DNA of 64,000 nucleotides from contig JAIUCV010000009.1 in NCBI GenBank assembly GCA_026724425.1, positions 23,949,846-24,013,845 of the forward strand, read 5' to 3'. The notes under the pieces are model-generated. The model was not told the DNA's origin. It did not search any database and worked only from the letters and a program-made list of their open reading frames with translations. How positions within the stretch are numbered: position 1 is the stretch's first letter; each line of letters opens with the position of its first letter. The position numbers and the translations under genes were made by a program. Below are positions 50,575 to 60,187 of this stretch, in pieces. This stretch comes from Erythrophleum ivorense. Its lineage: Eukaryota; Streptophyta; Magnoliopsida; Fabales; Fabaceae.

Positions 50575-50640
50575 TTTCTGACGTTTACAGAGAAACCGAA
50601 CATTGCGTTTCTCACGTTTACGGAGGGACTGAATGTTACA
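50575..50640 (-). repeat. Two 33-base tandem units at the A LTR terminus
   Basis: Units 50575-50607 and 50608-50640 share the pattern TTTCT-ACGTTTAC-GAG. The outer one includes the LTR end that integrase recognises. A similar doubling is seen near 37100-37164 and, in a looser form, near 2470-2544. Confidence 0.7.
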
Positions 50641-51515
50641 ATGTTAGTCAAGGTCCACCCTATTGCTTGTCTTCTCGTCCTCAAGACCTCTAGATACTTC
50701 TCTTCCTCCTCTAGAATAATATCACTAGCTACAATCACTAGAAGCTTCTTATCCTTCTCTAAATAAGTATACTTGAGATTGTTTGGCAACGATTTGAGCT
50801 CTAAGGTAGGAGCTTATTCAACTGAAGGTATGAGTGGTTTGATTTCAATATCTTCCATGCCAAATACCTATTCAGACAACTCACAGACAGAAGAAACAAC
50901 TTTCCCATCTTTGGGAATATCAATAAAATGAATATCAACAAGAAAACCAACAGTAGTAGTAACATCAGTATCACTACTAGGTGAACTAGTCATATAGTAT
51001 CTAATACCACTATCACTAGGCAAGGTAAGAGTGGACATAGATGAACTAGCACAATCAACATATCCAGAAGTGACATCAATATGAAACATATCCTGAGAAT
51101 CAGTAAATCCAATAGCATCAGAACAATCAAGGAAAACAACAGCATGCACATCATTTCTAGAATAAGAGAAGTGATCTCGACCTGCATAATCATCCAAATT
51201 AGTCACATCTATGACATATAGATGTCATCAATAAAATCATCAAAAAAAGAAGAGATCACAGAATTATGATAATCAGTACATGCAAGGAACTCACTATTTC
51301 TCAATGAAAGCACTAATCTGGGTATATCTATGACATATAGTAGTTCTAGAACATATACAATGAAGATAATCATCCAAGTAAGCAATATCACAGGAATTAG
51401 TCAACAAATTATTCCTAAAATCAGCACTAGCATCATCAACTGGCATATTAATTAGGCTTACACTAAAAACAGGGTTATCATTATAGGGGTATTTCATGGC
51501 ATCAAATATATTAAA
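50641..51515 (-). pseudogene. Athila protease-RT linker
   Basis: Region of the Athila polyprotein between protease and reverse transcriptase. At its left end it contains the family motif LPNNLKYTYLEKDKKL, then VIVASDIILEEEEKYLEVLR and AIGWTLTN just before the A LTR at 50640. Upstream (50868-51206) is a Ser/Asp-rich low-complexity stretch, with runs such as SSMSTLTLPSDSG and SSPSSDTDV, which I cannot match to a known domain. Frameshifts separate the parts. Confidence 0.7.
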
Positions 51516-51920
51516 TTATATCACATTGCCAGCAAACTCCATTTGAAGAGTAGCCTCATGCACATTTGTAATTGTCTTTGCAAATTTTAAGAAAGGTTTA
51601 CCTAGGATGAGTGGGGCATGTCCACGAGACCTATATCTATCATCCTCCATGTTAAGGGCATAAAAATTAGCTAGAAAAATCAAATCCTTTACCTTAACTA
51701 GGACATCCTCCAAAACTTCTGAAGGATAAGTAATGCTCCTCTTTGCAATCTGCATAACCACTCTAGTGGGTTTTAGCTCTCCCATCTGTAAAGTTAAATA
51801 CACTAATTTAGGCATAACATTTATAGTAGCACTAAGATTAATCAGAGCATCAAAAAACTTAAAATTTCCAATAGTGCATAGAATTGTAAAAGTGCTCAGA
51901 TCTTGACACTTAGTAGGCAT
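51516..51920 (-). pseudogene. Athila aspartic protease remnant
   Basis: Retropepsin-like protease that would process the polyprotein. Visible in order: PTKCQDLSTFTI near the right end, the active-site strand, VVMQIAKRSITYPSEVLEDV, the FLANFYALNMED segment and APLILGKPFLKFAKT, then LQMEFAGNVI at the left. In this lineage the active site contains an Asp with a following Gly; here it reads ALINLSATINVMP, with Asn and Ser in these places. The enzyme would be inactive even without the other breaks in the element. Confidence 0.82.
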
Positions 51921-51924
51921 TATT

Positions 51925-53745
51925 GGTTGTATAAGTGCTTAAACATTCTTGCCAAAATTGACTTTCTCATTCCCTCTTAGCTGCCTCTTGTTGGTACATA
52001 TTTCCTTGAGAAACTTGGTGTACTTAGGGATGGTCTTGATTGCTTCCAACAAAGGTATGTTAACCTCAACCTTCTTGAAAGTCTCAAGAATTTCTTTTTC
52101 AATTGTTACTTCGGTCTGCCTCTTTCCCAAGCTAGGTCTATGTAGGAAAGGTAAAATCTTCTTTGGCTCCTCTTCTTTTTTAGGCTCATCTGGTGCAACG
52201 TGTGTTTTTTATGACGTTGGCTTATCCATGGTAATGGTATCTGAGGATCTTGAAAGTTCTTTTCTGCTTCTCAGTGTAATGTACAAACACCACTTGCTTT
52301 GGGATACACTATAGTTTAAGAAGATAGTTGCCCTGATCCTTGTCTTTTTACCTCATTAAGAGAGGTAGCCAAGTGACTAATCATGTTCTCCATATTTTTG
52401 TTCTGAGTTTGCATTCTATTTTCTATGTTCTGCATTTCTTATCTATGTCTAATCTCACTCTATTCCATCTTATCCAAGAGTTGCTTCATCATAAGCTCCA
52501 TGCTATTATCCTTTTTTGGTTCCTCCTGGATAGGAACTAATTGCCTCATAGGTTGAGAAGGTTGTGCACTAGGTCCTGCAATATTGTATCTATTTTACTG
52601 TTGCCCTCCCCCATATCTCAAGTAGGGGTGATCCCTCGATCTTGGATTGTATGTATTAGAGTAGGGATACCTTTGCTGCCTCCTATTGCATTGGCTTCAC
52701 TGGAAACATCCTTGCACAAGTCTCTACCCTGTCTTCTAGCATCAAGCACTGCTCAGTAGCATGTGTGGCCAAACAACATATGTCACATAGGGGTCCCACT
52801 AAGGCAGTAAAGGTAGGTGGTTGCCTAGGTGTATAACACTATGGATAGGAATACATCTAAGTAGCATAGGACTATGGTGCACAAATCTGAGATGAAGTAG
52901 AGGAGGACTGTGGCTGCTGTTGAGCTAGAGCAAGATGTTGGAGCACAGAAGACATCGCATCAATCTTTCTCTCAATTCTCTTATCATAGTGTGAAGCATA
53001 CAACTTGCTGACTCCTCTTACTATTTGTTTCACACCAAACTATTGTGCATTTTGAGTCATTTTATCAATCAACTCCCAGGCCCTTGTAGGTGTCAGATCA
53101 GCTAAGGCTCCACCGGAAGCAACATCAATCATGTTTCTATCTATGTTCAATAGGCCTTCATAGAATTATTGAATAAGTAGTTGATCGGAGATTTGATGGT
53201 GAGGACAACTAGCCAGCAATCTCTTGAACCTTTCCCAGTATTCATACAGGGTCTCTCAACCATTCTGTTTGATCCCACAGATTTCCTTGTTTATTGATGT
53301 AGTAAGAGAAGCAAGAAAGAATTTTTCCAAGAAAAGCCTCTTTAGTTGATCCCAAGAAGTGATGGCACCAGCGGGTAAATAGTACAACTAGTCCTTGGCT
53401 ACACCATTTAAGGAAAAAGGAAATACTTTGAGCTTAATTTGCTCTTCTGAGACTTCCTGTGGCTTCATAGTAGAGCAAACAACGTGAAATTCTTTCAAAT
53501 GTTTGTGAGGATCATCTCCTGTAAGTCCATGAAATTTTAGGAAGTAAATGAATCAATATAGATTTAAGCTTAAAATTTGCATCTAATTTTGGATATTGTA
53601 TATAAAGATTTTGATAATGCACATTAGGAGCTGTCAATTCTTTAATGGTTCTTGCATACATGTTATCATTCAAATTTGCATTTACATTCAAGTTAGCTTG
53701 AACATGCATATTCATGTTAACATTTACTTGATCTTGTTCAACCAT
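51925..53745 (-). pseudogene. Athila gag remnant
   Basis: Capsid-encoding part of the Athila polyprotein. The N-terminal part at 53512-53745 has an Asn/Val/Met-rich start, then ELTAPNVHYQNLYIQYP and SILIHLLP. After a frame change come EEQIKLKVFPFSLNG and LYYLPAGAITSWDQLKRLF near 53340-53420. HEYWERFK-like sequence follows, then ASCPHHQISDQLL (about 53180-53215) and SGGALADLTPTRAWELIDKM near 53060-53120. The distal part keeps MENMISHLATSLNEV (about 52350-52400) and, at 51939-52130, TKFLKEICTNKRQLRGNEKV just upstream of the protease. Several in-frame stops and shifts make it a pseudogene. Confidence 0.82.
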
Positions 53746-54449
53746 ATTATCACCAATAAATTGAAGTACACAATAAATTCCTTACACACAATTAAAAGCA
53801 AAAGAAGTAGAACTACTAATTACTACACTATCACTATTTTTCTTAATCCTTACTTGCCTTCTAAAGGTTCTTTCAATTTCTGAATCCAAATCAACCAATT
53901 TCTCACCAGAGGTCCTCGTCATAAACTAATTAGGCAAGAAAAAACTAAGAAGGAACACAAGAACTAGCAAAGAAAAATCAAAACAAGAAGTCTAGAAAAA
54001 TAGAGAAAATAACTGAAAAATTAGAAAAATTCCTCACTCTAAAAAGCAAGTAGACTAATTCCAAATTAATCTAACAACTATCTTGCATGTTTAAACACTC
54101 AAAAACAAAGACAAATCACACAAAGGAAGTTCACAAAAATAAAGAAAATAAATCTAGAAAAATTCGAGAAAATATTAAAAAATTAGAAAAAGTACCCTAA
54201 ATGTTGGAATTTGGCCAAAAAATAGTGCACCAAATAGCTTTGCTATTAATTTTGCTTAAAACACCCAAAAACCTTGAAAAAAAAGTTTGAGAATTTTTTG
54301 GGTGCCTCAAACAAAAGTTTCAACAAGCAGCACAATCAATTTAAGCAACTGGATTGTCCAAAATCCAAGTCCAAAATAGGGGAAAAACTAAACAAGAATT
54401 AAGCAAAAACACTTAGAAAATCCTTTTCAAATAACTAAGAAACTAAACT

Positions 54450-54466
54450 CCTCGGCAACGGTGCCA
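54450..54466 (-). other. Athila primer-binding site (tRNA-Asp type)
   Basis: The minus strand reads TGGCACCGTTGCCGAGG four bases inside the LTR end at 54471. It resembles the TGGCGCCGTTGCCGGGG site of Athila elements, which pairs with the 3' end of tRNA-Asp. Two differences are G-to-A or C-to-T changes, one at a former CG. Confidence 0.72.
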
Positions 54467-54470
54467 AATT

Positions 54471-57057
54471 TGATGATTGTGTTGGGCAATCTCAAATAAA
54501 ACTAGGTAGAAAAATAAACTTGTAGGTAATGGTGCACTCTAGGTCATTTCCCAAGGAGTTTTTGCCTCTAATTGTTTGTGAAAGAATATTCCAAGTATCA
54601 CTAAATGAAAATTGTTTAGGAGATTTTGAATTACTAAAATTTAATTGAGTTAAACTTAAAATGACAAGAGCTAAAAGCTTAAGACTAAGTGAAGTAAACA
54701 ACTAAGAAAAATGTGGTAACTAGTCTTTAGATGGACTCTCTAGAATTCAATTATCCTTGCTCCCTTTCTAATGTACTAAAATTGGATTTAAACTCTTGCT
54801 CATTAGTGTATTCTCTATAAAAACTCTTGAATTACCATTCAAGACTCAATTCACCAATAATTCAATGACTTTGCAACCACAAGAAACCTTGAAGGATTAA
54901 TCAATTGAGTTAGAAACAATAACACACTAAAAACAATCCTAAATGCTCACAAAAATCTACAAAACAATCCACTTAAAATGCTAATTAACCAATTAGAATA
55001 ATGAATTCTTAAACACATCAATTGCACAAAAATTCCAGCCAGTTAATTCAACCACTATTGCATCAATTGGCCTAAAAGCAAGAAGAATTTAATAGCAAAT
55101 TATGCCGCCGCTAATTCTGGACTTTCCACAAACATTTAGAGATCAAAATTAACATCCAAATATCAAATTACAACCAATCCACAATTCAAATCAATCCAAT
55201 AAATTCCAGCAACTCAATTCCTAAATTAATGAGCTATACTTAGTTAAATTAATAAAGGAAACAATGTTGAAATTAAAAGATTGAGCAAAGAGAATTTATC
55301 CAGTTGGAGAGGCAATTTGAAGCTCAAATCTGCATCAAAAGAGCCCACTCTTCAGCCAGCTACCTAGAGGAAATCAGGCAACCATGGATGAAGTGGATGG
55401 AGGAATTTTGATAGAAGAATGAACCATGGGAGAGGACAATTGAAGAAATTCCTTTTCTGCTCGCGTACTGGAGTTTGCCTAGCTTCTTTCCCGTAGTGTT
55501 TCGCGTTGCATTCCTAGCTCGTGCCTCGTATTCTTTTCATGTTGTTTTTGTTTGCCTTTTTCATCGCGTTATTATTCACTTCATTCACAGCTGCCTCGTG
55601 CATTTTTAATTATCACGTGCCTTCCTCTCTTAACTCCTCAACCTTTGGATGAATGGATATGGATGATTGAAATATGGATGTGTGGATGAGATTGTGTGTA
55701 ATGTAATCGTGAATCGTATGAGATGAACGATGTCCTAGAGCTGCCCGTGTGTATGTTTCTCCTTTTTGTGTCACGTGCTTACTTAAAATCAGCTCATGCG
55801 CTCTACATCCAGTAGCTCAAGCTTACGTGTTGCTTCTCCTCTACTATTCACTTGTCTGTGCATGTGTTTTACTTCCTCAGCCTCTTCCTTGTGTTCACTT
55901 GTCATGCAGCCATAGCTTCTTTCCTTACATGTTCCTTTGGTTCTGCCCTTGCGTGGTTCTTCCATGTATTTACAGCTTATGCATCCTTTCCATGTCAGCT
56001 TTGCATGGGTGTTTGAAGCCTTCATCACGTAAATCTCCTCCCTATTCAACAGCATCTTCATCTTTTCTTTTCAAAGCCCAAAACCCATAGCTGCATGCTT
56101 CTTTTTCACTCACCCAAGCTCATCATGTGCTCTGCATTTCGAGTCTACTTCTTCTCTTTCTCTCATTCAGCTCCAGCGTCTTCTTCTTCTTGATGTCCAC
56201 GTGCAACTCTTCTCCCTTGCCACTAGTTTCCCACATCAACTCGAGCTTCATCCTCTGCTTTGTGCTTTAACCCGTAGCTTCTGTTTCTTGCTTCTTTTTT
56301 GTTCTTCACGTGTTTTGCTTTTCTTCAAACCCAAAATCTCACTTCCACGTCATCTTCTTTGCTGCCCATGTGCTCTTTCTCATGTCAACTCCTTTATGGG
56401 TGGACCAGAGATATGTGTGAATGAGTTTGTGAGTTAGACGTGCTTCCTTTTGCTGTGTGTGTGAGTGTTCCAAAGCTACTAGAACTCATGGCCTGCACTC
56501 TATCATGTGAGCCCGTGCCTTCTCTACTCATCCTAACTACGCATGTGCATATTTGTGGCATGGTTGTTCTTCATCAGCTTTTCTCTAGCTTCATTCATTC
56601 CTTAGCTTCTTCTTCACGTGGCTTCATTTGGCTTATTAATTCTACTGCTGCTCCACGTCCTACATCATGTTTTAAACCCATAAAGAAGAACTCCTTGCCT
56701 TCTTAATAGGTTCCCAGCTTGTTCTCTATTTTAGCTATGGCTCGTGGCTAGCTTGTGTTTAATGTGGCTGGCCATGCATGATACTTTGTGAGGTAATAAG
56801 TGAAGCTCCTTTGTTATGTTTGTTCTGTTCCTAGCTGCCATGTTCTGCATAAAAGAATGGAAGAGATGAAGTAGGAAATATTCACCAAATTCATTGAAAA
56901 GGATTTGTGCACTAATATTTCAAAATTTTGTAAATCAATTTCCAAAATGTAAAAATGACCAATAAACTCAATTACGCTCCAATTAAAATATTTTAAGCTA
57001 AAATTTATCATCAAAATGTCTAATTAGATGGGAAAAAATATATGAAAATTAGGCATC
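54471..57057 (-). repeat. Athila 5' LTR
   Basis: The more complete LTR, about 2.6 kb, starting TGATGATTGTGTTGGGC next to the primer-binding site. It matches the left LTR as far as 56503 with scattered substitutions and a 74-base segment unique to this copy. CACGTG (G-box) motifs occur at 55614, 55772, 56198, 56307 and 56615. The far end is placed at AGGCATCA near 57057 and is approximate. Confidence 0.78.
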
Positions 57058-57717
57058 AAAGGGCTGTTATCCTCAATTGTCCCAGTCTCATTTCTTACTC
57101 TGACCCTTGCCTTTTCAGGCCTAAACTATGTTTTACTCTCTTTATTCGCTTGAGAGAGGGCTTATATAACTCTTTAGCTTAATGACTAATTATCATACTC
57201 TTACTCTTTTCTGTACTAACATTAAAGAGCAATTACCACTAACTACTATTGAATTCTTGTAGGATGCTAATTTTTCATAATCTTTGCTATTGGAGACATA
57301 GTTTACCACTTACCCCATCAAGACAAACTATACCTAACCCCTCTCTAAACATATGACTCTTGTATATAGGGATTTTTTTATCCCTGGGTCAGGTCCAATG
57401 TCTACTAGATAGTGGTTTATCTAGCTATAATACTAGAAAGCTACTTTCTTACTTTTCTCATCCCACACACTATGCTTATCTCTCAAGAGATCTAGTTAGT
57501 GGTCTAATTGTTTGAGTAAAGCCCTCATATCTCTGTGGCAATAGTTTACCAAACATAGGAGGTCTTTAGTCTCTAACATAAAACTGTCTGAAACTATATT
57601 GGTATATGAGACTAACTGATCTGGGAAAACTATCTTAGGCCGTCATCTCCTCAGAGAATTGTTGTACTGTAATTATGGGTTCTCTGTATCTCTGTGGGAT
57701 GTACTGCGACCCTTAAG
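57058..57717. other. Non-coding interior of the family A element, right part
   Basis: About 660 bases between the Athila element and the TGTAACACC end of the next A LTR. No reading frame or known protein motif. The bases next to the LTR, reverse-complemented CTTAAGGGTCGCAGTAC, do not match a primer-binding site that I recognise. It is inferred to be the 5' part of the A interior. Confidence 0.42.
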
Positions 57718-58924
57718 TGTAACACCATAATTGTAGAACTCATCTCATGCTATTTCTAAGCTCTATTTTCTTAGTATAGCATGTTCATTCAAGAGAAAGT
57801 AAGAAAATATTCAATAAAATTGCATTACGTCATAGATAAATTTTTTGTTTCATGTCCCATAGGCCATATGAAGTCATCCATCTCATTCTCATATTTAAAT
57901 ACACAAATACAACTCAAAAACATATCAAGAAGTGGCTAAGAACTTGAGCTAATGGAGTATATACATGAAAATAATGTGTGCAGCCTCGAATTGGTATTTT
58001 AGTTTTTTGTCTTGAATTTTGAAAAATCATAACTAATTCTAGAAAAATCAAAATCAAGTACACTATACCATTCTAGAAATAAAAAAATGGATACTTTATT
58101 CTAAAAATAATTCCAGACCACAACAAGGAGGTCTAGGGATTGGAAATTGATAGAACAGTAACCAAGGTTGCCTGCCGTTACTAGTATTGTCCCTAAACTT
58201 TAAAAATTCATATCTCCCAGCTCATATGTCCAATTGGGGTGATCTTAGTGGCTATGGAAAGCTTACCATGTCTAGTTTACACCTATAACATTTCATAAGC
58301 ATTGGACACCATTTGGTCTTCAAATGACACAACACAAGAAATTGACCATGTGAACAGTGTTTATACCAAGACAGCACAAAAATGACAACTTTGAAAATTC
58401 ATAATTAATTCCACAAAGCTCCAAAAAAATAATTTCTAGCTTCCCAAAAAGCTCTAGATGAGGTCTATATGCATGCCAAATTTCATGAGTAAATTCATTC
58501 ATTTGATTAGATCTTGACATTGGGTTACAAAATTACTCTTTTAAGCTTCTTGAATGGTCTCAAAAGGGTCAAATTTTGGTTCCAAGGCTCCCATGGCCAC
58601 TTGAGCACGTGGGAAAGCACCAAAATGGTCTACCAAACATGTATCAAAGGTGCACAAGCCCAGATTTCATAAACTCACTCATCCACCCTAAGATATGCAC
58701 AAGAGCACATATATTAGTTCTTCCTATTCAATATCCAATTCATGCAATACTATACATATGACATCAAATCTCACTCATACATTATATATTTACATATTTA
58801 CATGTGTTCATGAAGTCATACAACATATACAATAAGGGATTACATCATATGCCACTCATATGGCTACAAAATAGCAAATTTTCACACTTTGTTATCAATC
58901 TTCTTCCTTTAGCTTAGTGGCTTC
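57718..58924 (-). mobile_element. Family A LTR, truncated, probably the 5' LTR
   Basis: Minus-strand A LTR beginning, at the left, with TGTAACACCATAATTG (the LTR 3' end). It keeps the 3' third of the LTR, including GAAAAATCATAACTAATTC-type blocks and the region matching 34100-35110, then stops abruptly at AGCTTAGTGGCTTC next to the B palindrome. It would be the 5' LTR of the element whose 3' LTR is at 33986-37164. Confidence 0.65.
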
Positions 58925-59676
58925 TGTAACAACCAAAAAAAAAAAGTTAAAAATTTTTTCTTGAAATTTTCTAAGTCTGCTAGCTATAGTGAGAAATGGC
59001 CTAGCTATAGCGAATGTACCTATTTGCTATAGCGAGAGTGCCTTCTAGCTATAGCGAGTGCGGGCATCCCATACAAAAACTAGGGAGCTACTTGCCGTAG
59101 CGCCATAGTGAAAACAGGGGTCTAGGACTGATACGTGCTCGCCGTAGCAAGGGTTATTCTTCACTATAGCGAGGGTAAGTCCAGAAAAGCATGAAAAAAG
59201 AGAATAAAATCAAGAAGAAGAAGCATGAAAAGCTTTAAAGGTTCTTATCTTTCTTTCTTAGCTTCCCTTCCTTTTCTCTTAGTTTCTCCTAGTTTCCCTC
59301 TCTCTCTCAAGCCTTTTTTCTGTGCTTGGACAAAGCTTAGGTCGGTTAAAAGAGAAAGGATGAGTTTGGATACTTTAAGAAGTCAAATTCTCTTTTTTCA
59401 CACTTTTCTGAATTTACCCTTGCTATAGCGAAGAATAACCCTCGCTACGGCAAGCACGTATTAGTCCCAGACCCCTATTTTCGCTATGGCGCGCACTACG
59501 GCGAGCAGCTCCCTAGTTTTTATATGGGATGCCTGCACTCACTATAGCTAGACCATTTCTCACTATAGCAAATAGGTACATTCGCTATAACTAGGCCATT
59601 TCTTGCTATAGCTAGCAGACTTAGAAAATTTCAAGACTTCGAAAAATTTTCAGCTTTTTTTTTTCTGGTTGTTACA
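58925..59676. repeat. Head-to-head palindrome of family B LTR starts
   Basis: The left arm begins TGTAACAACCAAAA at 58925 and reads rightward through the TCGCTATAGCGA cluster to about 59210. The right arm is the inverted counterpart, with GGTTGTTACA ending at 59676, reading leftward through the same cluster. The arms of about 290 bases are imperfect but easily aligned, and share GGCATCCCATA and ACTAGGGAGCT. The spacer of about 190 bases (59211-59400) continues the right-arm LTR. The right arm is the 3' LTR start of the chromovirus to its right; the left arm is an extra inverted copy. Confidence 0.82.
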
Positions 59677-59690
59677 TTTCCACCCTCCTT
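59677..59690 (-). other. Chromovirus B polypurine tract
   Basis: On the minus strand AAGGAGGGTGGAAA abuts the TGTAACAACC start of the B LTR. This joins the coding region on the right to LTR family B. Confidence 0.85.
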
Positions 59691-59699
59691 AAAAGAAAT

Positions 59700-60187
59700 T
59701 TTGTTCTCAAAATTTAAATACATACCTCAAGAGAATAACTCTGGATATTTTTGCCTCATTTCATTCTCCAATTCTCAGGTTGCTTCCTCAGATGTTAGAC
59801 CTCTCCAGATCACTTTCACTAGAGGAATGCTCTTGCTTTTTAGCTGTTTCAGCTTAGCATCCCCAATTCTCTCCGGTTTCACTATATAGGAAAGATCTTC
59901 CTACAATTGCACATGCTCATATTCTATGACATGTGAGGGATCTGGTAAATACTTTTTCAATTGGGAGACATGAAAAACACCGTGGATTTAGGCTAGGTTA
60001 GGAGGTAAGGCTATACGATAAGCCACGGGTCTAATTTTCTTAAGGATTTCAAATGGACCAATATACCTAGGACTGAGCTTCTTTACCCTCATTGACCGGC
60101 CTACTCCCATCATTGAGATACTCGTATAAACACATAGTCTCTAATTTCAAACTCTAACGGCCTCTTTCTCTTATCGGCATAGCTTTT
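59700..60187 (-). pseudogene. Chromovirus integrase C-terminus with chromodomain
   Basis: The C-terminal part of the integrase, which in chromoviruses carries a chromodomain thought to guide insertion into heterochromatin. Read right to left in shifting frames: RKRPLEFEIRDYVFIRV, then the YIGPFEILKKI block (about 60040-60070), the GVFHVSQLKKYLPDPSHV block (about 59925-59980) and finally EEATWELENEMRQKYPELF near 59735-59790. The last is the chromodomain hallmark with its aromatic Trp. At least two frameshifts and several stops are present. Confidence 0.8.

Larger units (their letters stand above)
46440..50640 (-). mobile_element. Family A solo LTR inside Athila pol (TSD ATGTC/ATGTT)
   Basis: On the minus strand it begins TGTAACATTCAGTCCC at 50640 and ends AAATATGGTGCTACA at 46440. 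Flanks ATGTC (46435-46439) and ATGTT (50641-50645) match at four of five positions. It splits the Athila pol between the IGWTLTN segment ahead of RT and the LGISPD segment. Without the MITE at 49239-49556 it is about 3.9 kb. Two 33-base tandem units make up its 5' terminus (50575-50640). Confidence 0.87.
37736..57057 (-). mobile_element. Athila-type Ty3/gypsy retrotransposon, degenerate and interrupted
   Basis: Two LTR copies in the same orientation (37736-39702 and 54471-57057) enclose gag, protease, reverse transcriptase, RNase H and integrase remnants, all read right to left. The order gag-PR-RT-RH-IN, the protein motifs and a primer-binding site of the tRNA-Asp type are those of the Athila lineage. 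A B solo LTR (43022-45773) and an A solo LTR (46440-50640) interrupt pol. Frameshifts and stops occur in every domain, so no polyprotein can be made. The outer boundary at 57057 is approximate and no convincing target duplication was found. The element lies within what I infer to be the interior of a family A element. Confidence 0.85.

Noticed and set aside
37728..57065. Target duplication for the Athila element
   Set aside because: Left flank GTAGG and right flank AAGGG do not match well enough, and the outer end is approximate.
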